DNA of 18,965 bases from Dehalococcoidales bacterium (GCA_030603605.1 JAUVXN010000016.1:1-18965), one strand, 5' to 3'; shown: positions 7,470 to 15,960, counted from the stretch's first letter. Translations and numbers: made by a program. Notes: generated by a model not told the origin, from the sequence alone.

Positions 7470-8854
7470 TCCACGTGTGCTCCAAAACTGAATAGTCCGT
7501 CTGAGGCAAAGATGGCCGGTCCCCCTCCCCACGGTTGTGACCGTATGATTTCAAGCTCTTCAGGTTCAATGTTGACGATTGCATCCAATTCTCCGGACAA
7601 CCACATTTTTTCCAGGGTCAGGCAGTCAGACCAGATGCCAGCGCAGTATGTTTCCAGGGCTTTCATCTGGCCGGTGGTGATTAATCGTGGGCGCAGGGCG
7701 ATTTTAATGGGACCAAGCAGATAGGTAAACTGATGGTCAGTCGCCATTTTCTTCTGATGTTCTACTGCTTCCAGTACCTCGCTGTAATCCATGTTCAGAA
7801 CAGCTTCGTTAATCCGTTTTGTTGCCTCACCTATGCTCATTTCCGAGCGGAGCACTGCGATAGGCTGCATTCCCCCGCCACTGCCTACGTTTGTCGGCAC
7901 GCCGCCATATCTACCCAGAAAACCGAACAACCCTTTCTGACCGAAAAAACACCGGAAATCGGTCTGGTTTTGGACTTCCCTGACGCAATGGTTTTCTAAA
8001 TCAATTTCGGGCATATTCTCCGTCCACAGATTCAGAGGAATCTTTTCCTGCACAATATAATCGCCATCTTTGAGCGCCAGCTTTATGATATCATCGATAT
8101 CACGGTGTATCCCGCCCACGCTCACCCCTTTTCCAGAATATCCGCGCTCCGGCTTGAGCACCAGATTGTCCCAGTTTGAACGGCTCCACTCGACAAGGTC
8201 TGAGATATGTTCTCCATCAGGACCTTGAGTTTGACGAGGGTAAAACTGGCGAGTCCAGGGGGTTCGTTGAATGGTTCCCCTGTGGAAACGCTCTCTATTC
8301 CGAGGCTCAGTAATTACTTCAAACATACTTTTGGCATTTATCGGTTCGGTGCCTCTGGGATTGATTACCCTGCCTTCCCGCACCGCCTGGAGCAGAGGGG
8401 CCAGGTTATGCTTGCGGTGCAGAGCTAAAAGGACGTTCGTATTAAAGTCCATAAAAATAACGGACACCGGTTGACCCTGCCAGCAGACACGCCCGTTTTT
8501 CAGTTCCAGTTCATGCGGAGCCATAAGGGCAGCGGACAGTCCGTCTACCGCATTTAAATGTGTTACCAGATTCCTATTTTCAACCACGTCTTTTAGTGTT
8601 TCTTCTTCAGCAACCACCGCAATCAAACCGGGGGTGGCACCTTCCCTTAAACGGTGCACTTCCTTCAGCATGTTTACAAAGCTATTCACCGGATTCAGCA
8701 GCGGATGCTCAAAGTCCAAATCTACGCCAATAGAATGGCTCTGAAACAGCTTCCTCCAGACCGCCTTGCCAATTTTTTGCGTGAGCCGCTGGTAGTCCCA
8801 GCCTCCCGGGCTCCCCAGGTTCCATTCCGAGTGATATCCCAAAAACTGTTCCAA
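7466..8854 (-). CDS. Circularly permuted ATP-grasp-type ligase
   Basis: This 462-residue cytoplasmic protein resembles circularly permuted ATP-grasp enzymes (relatives of glutathionylspermidine synthase and the DUF404/DUF407 group). These join a carboxylate, via an acyl phosphate, to an amine or thiol. Seen in it are SVIFMDFNTN (131-140), the conserved INPRGTEPINAKSMFEV block (164-180), the nucleotide-binding VLKPERGYSGKGVSVGG (232-248, probable ATP-binding K234), VQEK (268-271), and DFRCFFG followed by a glycine-rich TNVGSGGG near 321-328. The start is a TTG, because an in-frame TGA lies about ten codons upstream and no other start codon intervenes; an AAGGGA site sits eight bases before it. 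It lies 64 bases after the DUF885 gene, and its stop overlaps the methyltransferase start. The substrates are not predictable. Confidence 0.75.
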   Translation of the reverse strand: MEQFLGYHSEWNLGSPGGWDYQRLTQKIGKAVWRKLFQSHSIGVDLDFEHPLLNPVNSFVNMLKEVHRLREGATPGLIAVVAEEETLKDVVENRNLVTHLNAVDGLSAALMAPHELELKNGRVCWQGQPVSVIFMDFNTNVLLALHRKHNLAPLLQAVREGRVINPRGTEPINAKSMFEVITEPRNRERFHRGTIQRTPWTRQFYPRQTQGPDGEHISDLVEWSRSNWDNLVLKPERGYSGKGVSVGGIHRDIDDIIKLALKDGDYIVQEKIPLNLWTENMPEIDLENHCVREVQNQTDFRCFFGQKGLFGFLGRYGGVPTNVGSGGGMQPIAVLRSEMSIGEATKRINEAVLNMDYSEVLEAVEHQKKMATDHQFTYLLGPIKIALRPRLITTGQMKALETYCAGIWSDCLTLEKMWLSGELDAIVNIEPEELEIIRSQPWGGGPAIFASDGLFSFGAHVE

Positions 8855-8918
8855 GATAGTCTTCCCTTCAACCCTGTGAATAATTCAAAACAAAAGCTAA
8901 TTGCTATGGCAAAATTAA

Positions 8919-10508
8919 TTATTGGTGTTTCTGGAGTATCTTCTCAAGGTCGGTAAAATGTATTTCTCCCTGACCCAGTACCGTCTGCACGAATTTCTGT
9001 AAATTGTTACGACCGTACCGACCAAACAATTCCGAGAACCGACGTGAGCCTAAAGTGTAACACAGCTGGTATCCCGGATTCAATGGATATTTACGCGCCA
9101 AAGAAATAGCCCGTTCCGTGCTGGTGCCCATTTCTTTCAGGTACTCGGCCGCAGTTGAAATATTCATTGCTCCGGTCTGAAGACCTATATCCACCCTGCC
9201 CCTTACGGCATGCAAAAGTCGACGTTTAGCCAGCAGCAGGCGGTCGCCGGGAGCAGAAAAATACCCGGTCAGTCTCAATAGTTCTTCAGCAAAACAGGCC
9301 CACCCCTCATAAAAAATCGGCTGTTCTACAGCACGACGCAAAGCTCGCGTGAGGCTCCAGCGTGAGGCATCCAAAAGGTGATGACCGGGATAAGTTTCAT
9401 GAGCACAGGTCATCCTGTATTCACGGTGGTACATCTGCCGTGCCTCACCTGTGGCATGTCTGGTGAGGATATAGAACGTGCCCCCGGATGGAGGATGTCC
9501 GGGCGGCATGCTGTAACTGGAAGCGGTGCGGATGGCGGAAAGAAAGAGGGGTATTGAAGCCACACTTACCGGACAGGAGGCAACCAGGCCGGGTGAAACC
9601 AGTCCTTGAGCCAGGCAGTGTTTGGCCAGCCTGTCCACTTCACCCCGGTAAAGTCCAACCAACCCCTCTTTTCCTACGGCAGGCATCGGGATGTTTTTAA
9701 GTGCTTCTGACCAGAGTCGTTGAGGACATTCAACCGGAAATCGGTCTGAGACAAAGTTCCGGGCTTCCCGCTCCAAAACCTGCTGCATCTCCTTAATTTC
9801 CCGGTCAAGCGCGTGGTCTATCTCCTGTAAGTCCATGTCGCAATGGAGGTGAAAACGGATTACGCGTTCCAGCAGTTCCCGGGACAGAAAAAAATCCCGG
9901 CGAGTTGATACATTCTGGAGCGCATCTTCAAACCGGTCCAGAGCAGTGAGGGCAGGTTGTAGTTCAGGTAGTGTTTTTCCCAGGAAAACAAGGTAATTTC
10001 TGGTGTCTGAGACCATCTCCAAGCCGATATCTCTAAACAAAACAGGAACACGATTAAGGTTGTGGCTAGCCTGGTCCAGGAAGGTGGGCAGGCTCCCTGC
10101 CCGCTCGTGTTTGGCTGCCGGGTCCTCTGACTCCATGGCTTCAGCCAGTCCGATGCCGACGAGGGTCAGGTAAAAGGTAGGCTGAAATTCCCAGCTTCTG
10201 ACCTCGGATAACTGCTCCCGGAGAGTGCGGGCAATCTTTTGAAGAAGAGCGATGTCAATATGCACTTCCGAATCCGATTGATACGAGGCCAGCAAGTCAA
10301 GTTCATCTTCCCAGGCTGACAGCCGCCGCACAAACTCCGCGACAGTTTCCGAAGAAAAGTAATCCCAGGTGCCCCATTGTGGTTCGGGAAGCCGCACCTG
10401 GGGAAAATAAAAGAACTCGTCACTGGCGCAGGCAACAGGAAAGGTACGTGCCAGGGCTTCGAACATGCCGTGGCCAATCGCTTCCACAGATGATGAAGGA
10501 TTTATCAC
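8919..10508 (-). CDS. DUF885-family zinc metallopeptidase-like protein
   Basis: This protein of about 529 residues belongs to the DUF885 group, mostly uncharacterised proteins with a metallopeptidase-like active site. The key motif is HETYPGHH (about 370-377), followed by EGWACFAEE (about 401-409), where the second glutamate would complete a zinc site. The N-terminal half is helical and rich in charged residues. There is no signal peptide, so it should be cytoplasmic, whereas several DUF885 relatives are secreted. Two start codons are adjacent: TTG at 10511 and GTG at 10508. The GTG is preferred because GGGAG lies six bases before it. It is the first gene of a probable operon with the ATP-grasp ligase and the methyltransferase. 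A peptidase or amidohydrolase acting on the ligase product is a reasonable guess, not more. Confidence 0.85.
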   Translation of the reverse strand: MINPSSSVEAIGHGMFEALARTFPVACASDEFFYFPQVRLPEPQWGTWDYFSSETVAEFVRRLSAWEDELDLLASYQSDSEVHIDIALLQKIARTLREQLSEVRSWEFQPTFYLTLVGIGLAEAMESEDPAAKHERAGSLPTFLDQASHNLNRVPVLFRDIGLEMVSDTRNYLVFLGKTLPELQPALTALDRFEDALQNVSTRRDFFLSRELLERVIRFHLHCDMDLQEIDHALDREIKEMQQVLEREARNFVSDRFPVECPQRLWSEALKNIPMPAVGKEGLVGLYRGEVDRLAKHCLAQGLVSPGLVASCPVSVASIPLFLSAIRTASSYSMPPGHPPSGGTFYILTRHATGEARQMYHREYRMTCAHETYPGHHLLDASRWSLTRALRRAVEQPIFYEGWACFAEELLRLTGYFSAPGDRLLLAKRRLLHAVRGRVDIGLQTGAMNISTAAEYLKEMGTSTERAISLARKYPLNPGYQLCYTLGSRRFSELFGRYGRNNLQKFVQTVLGQGEIHFTDLEKILQKHQ

Positions 10509-10531
10509 CAAAAACTCCCTGTTTCCTATAA

Positions 10532-10560
10532 AATATACAGCAAATTGATGAAATGGTTAA
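10532..10560 (-). promoter_or_regulatory. Probable promoter of the DUF885/ATP-grasp/methyltransferase operon
   Basis: On the minus strand TTAACC (10560-10555) and TATATT (10537-10532) are separated by exactly 17 bases and lie just upstream of the DUF885 start. The -10 matches five of six consensus bases and the -35 four of six. The expected leader is very short, about 15-20 bases. Confidence 0.5.
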
Positions 10561-10664
10561 ACACAAGGAAATCTTACTTATGAGCGAATAGATAAACCTC
10601 TATCTTCGAAAAACCACTCTTAATAAGCTACGCTGAAGTACCCGGGCCTTCCCTTCCGGTTTAT

Positions 10665-11042
10665 TTAGCTCAACATCACGCAGACGCCATAGACCACCTT
10701 CAGGTTATTTTTGCGGCAGAAGGCTATGGCAGTTTCACTTTCTGAACCCGGTTGGAGCCACATGCGGTCAAGCCCTAACCTCTTACATTCCTTGAGAATC
10801 TCCTCAGTTACCTTCGGTGGCACCGCAAAGTCCACTACATCTACCTTAACCGGAATGTCCATAAGGCTAGGATAACACTTGGTCCCCTCAAGCTCCTTGA
10901 GTCTGAGATTTACCGGATAGACTTCGTAGCCCCGGTTTTTCAAGTTCCTAAATATCTCATACCCATACTTCTTGATGTCATCAGTGGCGCCAACTATGGC
11001 AAATCTCTTTTGGGCAATAAACTCTTTAATCAGGTCTTGCAT
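10665..11042 (-). CDS. CoA-binding domain protein (YccU-like)
   Basis: This small cytoplasmic protein of 125 residues is a single CoA-binding Rossmann domain, the fold found in succinyl-CoA synthetase alpha. It shows FAIVGATDDIKKYGYEIF (14-31) with the nucleotide-loop glycine, YEVYPVN (39-45), VDFAVPP (70-76), WLQPGSESE (95-103) and a C-terminal GVCVML. Size and motifs are those of the YccU-type family, whose exact role is not settled; binding of CoA or acyl-CoA is presumed. The start at 11042 has AAGGAGGAGG immediately upstream and begins the conserved domain. The frame stays open 37 codons further to 11153, but that extension is unlike the family. The gene is divergent from the CARDB protein, with about 257 bases between their starts. 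No catalytic domain accompanies it. Confidence 0.88.
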   Translation of the reverse strand: MQDLIKEFIAQKRFAIVGATDDIKKYGYEIFRNLKNRGYEVYPVNLRLKELEGTKCYPSLMDIPVKVDVVDFAVPPKVTEEILKECKRLGLDRMWLQPGSESETAIAFCRKNNLKVVYGVCVMLS

Positions 11043-11174
11043 AGCCTCCTCCTTCTCTCGATATTCCTTACGAACAATGCCTCTCCCCAAGTCTATCAAA
11101 ATCAGCTTTAACATTCTAGCCCCGCAATCAGGAGTGTTACACCTATTCCTCATTGACTAACCTTCAAGCTAGAT

Positions 11175-11190
11175 GTATTCTTATGAATAC
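11175..11190. repeat. Short inverted repeat in the divergent intergenic region
   Basis: GTATTC and GAATAC form a perfect 6-base inverted repeat around TTAT, lying between the divergent CoA-binding and CARDB genes. It could be an operator, but the size is small enough to arise by chance. Nothing else clear was seen between 11043 and 11299; no convincing promoter was found for the CARDB gene. Confidence 0.2.
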
Positions 11191-11299
11191 AGACTATCAA
11201 AAATGTAAGTTTGTGAAATATCAGGTACCGGGTGAGGTTGAATAGTCGCTTGCCTACAAATGCTTTTTCTATTTATCTACATCAAGTAAGGGCTCCGCG

Positions 11300-14155
11300 A
11301 TGACCAAGAGGATTCTTACCGTAACCATAGTATTATCACTAATATTTATCCTTCAGTTGCCCGGCGGGGACAGAGTAGACGGCTATTCCCAAGTTGCTTA
11401 CTATAATGAGCCGACGGTATCCTCCCCAAGCCTTCCTGACCTCATTATTGAGGACATCGTTTTGTCACCGGAATACCCATCAATAGGGAACACGGTAACC
11501 TTCACCGTGACCATAAAGAATCAGGGCAGCGGCGAGGCTGACTCCTCCCAAGTCGCTTACTATATTGATGACACTTACCTAACTTTGGACTATGTTAATC
11601 CAATAGACCCCGGTGATTCAGCTACAGAAACCTTCACCTGGACTGCCGAGGCAGGTTCACATACCATCAAGGCAGTTGCCGATTCCGACAATGAGGTCAC
11701 CGAGAGCGACGAGACCAATAACATAAAAATGTATTCCCTCTCAATCCTTGCCCCTGACCTAATCATCGAGTCGATAACCTGGTCACCGGAAATCCCGTCA
11801 AAAGATGATACGGTAACCTTCAGTGTTACCGTAAAGAACCAGGGCAATGGTAGAGCCGGTTCCTCTCGTGTCTACTTTTACATTGATGGTTCTTCCAGAG
11901 GTTACCAAGAAGTTTCGGAGATAGGTGCCGGCGCTACAGCGACGAAGACCTTCACCTGGGTTGCCCAAGCCGGCGCACATGCCATCAAGGCGGTTGCCGA
12001 CGGGGCTAACTACATTACTGAGAGCGACGAGACCAATAATGAGAAGACGATAACCTTCTCCCCCGCTCCTCCCGACCTCATCATCGAGTCGATAACCTGG
12101 GAGCCGGCAATCCCGGCAAAAGGTGATAGCGTAACCTTCAATGTAATCATAAAGAACCAGGGCAGTGGCAAGGCTGGCTCCTTCCATGTCGACCTCTACA
12201 TTGATAGCTACCTGATTTCAGACCATGTTGGTTCAATAGAAGCCGGTGCCACGGACAACGCGACCTTTATTTGGTCGGCTCGTGCCGGGTCATATACCAT
12301 CAAAGCGATTGCTGATTCCAGCGATAAGGTTCTGGAGAGTAATGAGACCAACAATGAGAAAACGGTAACCCTCTCAACTCTTCCTGACCTCATCATTGAG
12401 ACGATAACCTGGGAGCCGACAAGCCTGCAAAAAAGCGACAACGTAACCTTCACCGTGACTATAAAGAACCAGGGCGTTAGTAAGGCTGGCTCCTTCCGTG
12501 TTCATTTTTACGTTGACAATTCTTTCAAAGGTTATCAAGAAGTTCCGGAGATAGATGCCGGCGCTACAGTGACAAAGACCTTCGCCTGGATTGCCCGTAC
12601 CGGCTCACATAGCATCAAGGTGATTGCCGACGAGGTTAATCGGGTTACCGAGAGCGACGAGACCAACAATGCAAAGAGGATAGCCATATCAACTCTTCCT
12701 CCTGATTTTATCATCGAGACGATAACCTGGTCGCCAGAAAGCGCCCTAATGGGAGACACGGTAACTTTCACCGTGACTATAAAGAACCAGGGCAGCGGTA
12801 AGTCCGACTACTCCTACGTCGCATACTATATTGATGATAACTACCTGGCTTCGGACTATGTTAATCCTATAGACGCCAGTGCCTCGGCCAACGAGACCTT
12901 CACCTGGACTGCCGAGGCAGGTTCACATGCCATCAAGGCAGTTGCCGATTCCGAAAATGAGGTTGCTGAGAGCGATGAGACCAACAACGAGAAGACGGTA
13001 ACCTTCTCAACAGTTGCTCCTGACCTAATCATCGAGACAATAACCGGGGTGCCAGCGAGCCCACCAAGAGGGGAAACGGTAACCTTCACCGTGACTATAA
13101 AGAACCAGGGCAGTGATATAGCCAGTCCCTCCCGTGTCCACTTCTACATTGATGACTCCTCCAGAGGTTACCAGGATGTTCAGGAAATAGATGCTGGCGC
13201 TACAGCAACAATGACCTTCACCTGGATTACCCAGGCAGGTTCACATGCCATCAAGGCAGTTGCCGATTCCAACGACACGCTTACTGAGAGTGATGAGGCC
13301 AACAATGCGAAGACGATAACATTCCCTACCCCCGACCTAATCATCGAGACAATAACCTGGTCGCCGGCAGACCCATCAACAGGGGAAACGGTAACTTTCA
13401 CCGCGACCATAAAGAATCAGGGCAGTGGTAAGGCTGATCCTTCCCGTGTCCACCTCTACATTGACGGCTCTTCCAAAGGTTACCAGGATGTTCCAGAAAT
13501 AGATGCCGGCGCTACAGCAACAAAGACTTTCACCTGGGTTGCCGAGACAGGCTCCCATGACATCAAGGCAGTTGCCGATTCTGACGATGAGGTTAATGAG
13601 AGCGACGAGGCCAACAATGAGAAGACGGTAACCCTCTCAACCCTTCCTCCCGACCTTATCATCGAAACGATAACCTTCTCGCCAGAAACCCCGCAAAAAA
13701 GCGACAACGTAACCTTTACCGTAACCATAAAGAACCAGGGCAGTAGTAATGCTGGCTCCTCCCGCGTCCACTTCTATATTGATGGCTCTTCCGAAGGTTA
13801 CCAGGATGTCCCGGAGATAGATGCCGGCGCTACAGCGACAAAGGCTTTCACCTGGACTGTCGAGGCAGACTCACATGCCATCAAGGCAGTTGCCGATTCT
13901 GACGATGAGGTTAATGAGAGTGATGAGACCAACAACGAGAAGACGGTAACCCTCTCAGTCTCTCTCCCATCAGCACCCACTCCCACACCTGCCCCTGACA
14001 CAAAACCCCCAGAGGCCCCGGCAGTAATGCCAACACCCACCTCTCCACCGGCGAAGGGAATCTGGCCGGATTTATTGCTTGTTTTAGTTGCGGTCGTATT
14101 GGGTGGTACAGCTATTATAGTTATATTGAAGTCCCGGCAGCGGCAGCGTGATTAG
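11300..14155 (+). CDS. Secreted, membrane-anchored protein with eight CARDB domains
   Basis: This is a 951-residue surface protein. Residues 5-20 are a hydrophobic signal segment after MTKR. From residue 46 to about 889 there are eight tandem CARDB (cell-adhesion-related, Ig-like) domains of 104-106 residues, starting at 46, 152, 258, 362, 468, 574, 678 and 784. Each begins with PDLIIE or a close variant, carries VTFTVTIKNQG in the first third, and ends with IKAVAD followed by ESDETNN-type acidic, possibly calcium-binding turns. A Pro/Thr/Ala-rich linker (about 890-919) leads to one membrane helix (about 920-944) and a basic tail SRQRQRD, so the repeats face outside. No enzymatic domain is present. 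Adhesion, extracellular scaffolding or an S-layer-like role is likely. The ATG has TAAGGG upstream. Repeat subtypes suggest block duplication. It stands alone on its strand, with no partner gene in an operon. Confidence 0.9.
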   Translation: MTKRILTVTIVLSLIFILQLPGGDRVDGYSQVAYYNEPTVSSPSLPDLIIEDIVLSPEYPSIGNTVTFTVTIKNQGSGEADSSQVAYYIDDTYLTLDYVNPIDPGDSATETFTWTAEAGSHTIKAVADSDNEVTESDETNNIKMYSLSILAPDLIIESITWSPEIPSKDDTVTFSVTVKNQGNGRAGSSRVYFYIDGSSRGYQEVSEIGAGATATKTFTWVAQAGAHAIKAVADGANYITESDETNNEKTITFSPAPPDLIIESITWEPAIPAKGDSVTFNVIIKNQGSGKAGSFHVDLYIDSYLISDHVGSIEAGATDNATFIWSARAGSYTIKAIADSSDKVLESNETNNEKTVTLSTLPDLIIETITWEPTSLQKSDNVTFTVTIKNQGVSKAGSFRVHFYVDNSFKGYQEVPEIDAGATVTKTFAWIARTGSHSIKVIADEVNRVTESDETNNAKRIAISTLPPDFIIETITWSPESALMGDTVTFTVTIKNQGSGKSDYSYVAYYIDDNYLASDYVNPIDASASANETFTWTAEAGSHAIKAVADSENEVAESDETNNEKTVTFSTVAPDLIIETITGVPASPPRGETVTFTVTIKNQGSDIASPSRVHFYIDDSSRGYQDVQEIDAGATATMTFTWITQAGSHAIKAVADSNDTLTESDEANNAKTITFPTPDLIIETITWSPADPSTGETVTFTATIKNQGSGKADPSRVHLYIDGSSKGYQDVPEIDAGATATKTFTWVAETGSHDIKAVADSDDEVNESDEANNEKTVTLSTLPPDLIIETITFSPETPQKSDNVTFTVTIKNQGSSNAGSSRVHFYIDGSSEGYQDVPEIDAGATATKAFTWTVEADSHAIKAVADSDDEVNESDETNNEKTVTLSVSLPSAPTPTPAPDTKPPEAPAVMPTPTSPPAKGIWPDLLLVLVAVVLGGTAIIVILKSRQRQRD
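11435..13966 (+). repeat. Eight tandem ~315-base CARDB-encoding repeats
   Basis: Units begin at 11435, 11753, 12071, 12383, 12701, 13019, 13331 and 13649. They are 318 bases long except units 3 and 6 (312 bases). All are in frame, and nucleotide identity is high enough for recombination in conserved parts such as the segment encoding KNQG. Units 1 and 5 share a distinct middle (AYYID, then DYVNPID). Units 2, 4, 6, 7 and 8 carry the GYQ-V and EI-AGAT type, and unit 3 is a divergent form. Confidence 0.9.
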
Positions 14156-14170
14156 CTAAGGAACCACTTG

Positions 14171-14199
14171 TTGACAGCCAATACAGAATTTGGGATAAT
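14171..14199 (+). promoter_or_regulatory. Promoter of the hyi-glxR operon
   Basis: TTGACA (14171-14176) and GATAAT (14194-14199) are separated by 17 bases, with TGG directly before the -10 forming an extended -10 element. It lies about 75 bases upstream of hyi in the correct orientation. The -35 is a perfect consensus and the -10 matches five of six. Confidence 0.7.
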
Positions 14200-14281
14200 T
14201 GCTATCTACGTTAAGCCCGCTAAACGACAGGTCCGCTTTAGAACACAGCAATCGCAAATCTAATCTGGGGGAGGAATGTTT

Positions 14282-15073
14282 ATGCTCAAATTCAATGCCA
14301 ATTTAACAATGATGTTCAACGAGGTTGATTTTCCTGACCGTTTTGAGCGGGCATCCAGAGCCGGTTTCAAGGGAGTCGAATTCCTGTTCCCTTACGCCTG
14401 GGACAAGGAAGAGATAGCGGAGAAGCTGGAAAAGTATAACCTTGAAATGGTATTGCACAATCTGCCGGCTGGTGATTGGGCTGGCGGAGAGCGTGGCATC
14501 GCCTGCTTGCCAGACCGAGCGGGAGAATTTCAAGAGGGTGTGGCGTTAGCCATCAAGTATGCTAAAGTTTTGCGATGTCCTCGCCTGAACTGCATTGTCG
14601 GATTAACCCCCAAGGAGGTGCCGGCAGAGAAAGTCCGCCAGACACTGGTGGATAACCTTCGGTTTGCCGCAGCTGCCCTGGAAAAAGAAGGCATTACCTT
14701 GCTGGTCGAGGCGCTAAACAACCACGATATTCCCGGATTTCATCTAACACATACGCAGGATGTGCTCCGGTTGATTGAGGAAGTAAATCACCCCAACCTC
14801 TGGCTTCAATATGACATCTATCATATGCAAATCATGGAAGGCAACCTGACGAGAACCATTTTAGACAATCTGGCTCGTATCAGACATATTCAGCTCGGGG
14901 ATAATCCGGGACGACATGAGCCGGGAACCGGCGAGATTAACTTCACCAACCTGTTTCGCTTCGTTGACGAGGCGGGATACGATGGCTGGATAGGGTGTGA
15001 GTACAAGCCGGCTGGCGTGACCGAAGATGGTCTTGATTGGGTCAAACCTTATCTTGAAGGAGGAAATAAATAA
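14282..15073 (+). CDS. hyi: Hydroxypyruvate isomerase
   Basis: This cytoplasmic TIM-barrel enzyme of 263 residues interconverts hydroxypyruvate and tartronate semialdehyde. The N-terminus has the hallmark NANLTMMFNEV (5-15) and GFKGVEFLFPY (28-38), then LPAGDWAGGERGIA. Metal and active-site residues expected for the family are present: E143 in LLVEALNNHD, D178 in QYDIYH, Q204 and the nearby H212 in the HIQLGD-to-RHEPGTGE region, and E240 in GCEYKP. The second ATG (14282) is chosen over 14276: GGAGG lies seven bases before it, whereas it abuts the first ATG almost directly. The stop overlaps the next start in a TAATG junction. With the reductase encoded downstream it would turn hydroxypyruvate into D-glycerate. 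No glyoxylate carboligase is nearby, so hydroxypyruvate from serine transamination is one possible source. Confidence 0.93.
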   Translation: MLKFNANLTMMFNEVDFPDRFERASRAGFKGVEFLFPYAWDKEEIAEKLEKYNLEMVLHNLPAGDWAGGERGIACLPDRAGEFQEGVALAIKYAKVLRCPRLNCIVGLTPKEVPAEKVRQTLVDNLRFAAAALEKEGITLLVEALNNHDIPGFHLTHTQDVLRLIEEVNHPNLWLQYDIYHMQIMEGNLTRTILDNLARIRHIQLGDNPGRHEPGTGEINFTNLFRFVDEAGYDGWIGCEYKPAGVTEDGLDWVKPYLEGGNK

Positions 15074-15960
15074 TGGCAAAACTTGGATTTATCGGGCTGG
15101 GGATAATGGGTAAGCCGATGGCTGGTCATCTGCTAGCTGCTGGCCACGCAGTTCATATTTATGACGTAAATCCGGAGCCGGTCGAGGAACTGGCTACGAA
15201 GGGTGCGGTGGTCTGCAGCCATAGCAAGGAAGTGGCACAAAAATCCGATGTAATCTTCATTATGGTACCTGACACACCTGATGTGGAAGCCGTTCTGTTC
15301 GGCAAGGATGGTGTGGCAGAAGGTGTAAGGTCAGGCTCTATCGTGGTAGATATGAGTTCCATCTCTCCAATCGCTACCAAAGAGTTTGCCAAAAAGCTGG
15401 CGGCTCCGGGGGTAAAGATGCTTGATGCCCCTGTTTCCGGTGGCCAGGTGGGGGCGGAAAAAGCCACTCTCTCGATTATGGTAGGCGGCCAGCCCGATGT
15501 GTTTGAGCAAATTAAACCCTACTTTGAACTTATGGGTAAGAACATAGTTCATATTGGTGAGAACGGGGATGGGCAGACCTGTAAGGTAGCCAACCAGATT
15601 GTAGTTGCCCTGACAATTGAGGCGATTGGGGAGGCTCTTTTGTTTGCCTCCAAGGCAGGGGCTAACCCGGAAAAAGTAAGGGAAGCACTGCTTGGAGGAT
15701 TTGCCCAAAGTCGGATTCTGGAAGTACATGGGGAACGAATGATTGGGCGTAACTTTAACCCCGGTTTCCGCATCCGATTACACCAAAAAGACCTGAACCT
15801 GGCCCTGCAGGCAGCGCGCAGTCTGGGGTTGAGCTTGCCTAACACCGCCACCGCACAGGAACTATTTAATGCAGTTGCCGCCCAGGGTGGTAGCGACCTG
15901 GACCATTCCGCCATGGTGCTGGCACTGGAAACGCTTGCCAAATACAAAGTCAGCGGATAG
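15073..15960 (+). CDS. garR: 2-hydroxy-3-oxopropionate (tartronate semialdehyde) reductase
   Basis: This 295-residue cytoplasmic enzyme of the 3-hydroxyisobutyrate dehydrogenase superfamily reduces tartronate semialdehyde to D-glycerate with NAD(P)H. It shows the dinucleotide-binding GFIGLGIMGKPM (5-16), D31 at the end of the second strand, the substrate-binding DAPVSGG (118-124), and the catalytic lysine K171 in GDGQTCKVANQ. The all-alpha C-terminal domain carries HQKDLNLAL. Size is standard. The start overlaps the hyi stop by one base, and AAGGAGG lies about nine bases upstream, inside the end of hyi. The pairing with hyi favours tartronate semialdehyde over other beta-hydroxyacids, although relatives acting on succinic semialdehyde or hydroxyisobutyrate share these motifs. 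Whether it uses NADH or NADPH is not evident. It could equally be named glxR. Confidence 0.9.
   Translation: MAKLGFIGLGIMGKPMAGHLLAAGHAVHIYDVNPEPVEELATKGAVVCSHSKEVAQKSDVIFIMVPDTPDVEAVLFGKDGVAEGVRSGSIVVDMSSISPIATKEFAKKLAAPGVKMLDAPVSGGQVGAEKATLSIMVGGQPDVFEQIKPYFELMGKNIVHIGENGDGQTCKVANQIVVALTIEAIGEALLFASKAGANPEKVREALLGGFAQSRILEVHGERMIGRNFNPGFRIRLHQKDLNLALQAARSLGLSLPNTATAQELFNAVAAQGGSDLDHSAMVLALETLAKYKVSG

Noticed and set aside
11043..11153. N-terminal extension of the CoA-binding protein
   Set aside because: The extension is unlike the family, while a very strong ribosome site lies directly before the internal ATG at 11042.
11250..11278. TTGCCT-17-TTATCT as a promoter for the CARDB gene
   Set aside because: The -10 box matches the consensus too poorly to support a call.
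11590..14040. Series of minus-strand open frames of 76-129 codons with similar sequences
   Set aside because: They are antisense shadows of the CARDB repeats; their mutual similarity comes from the repeat DNA itself.
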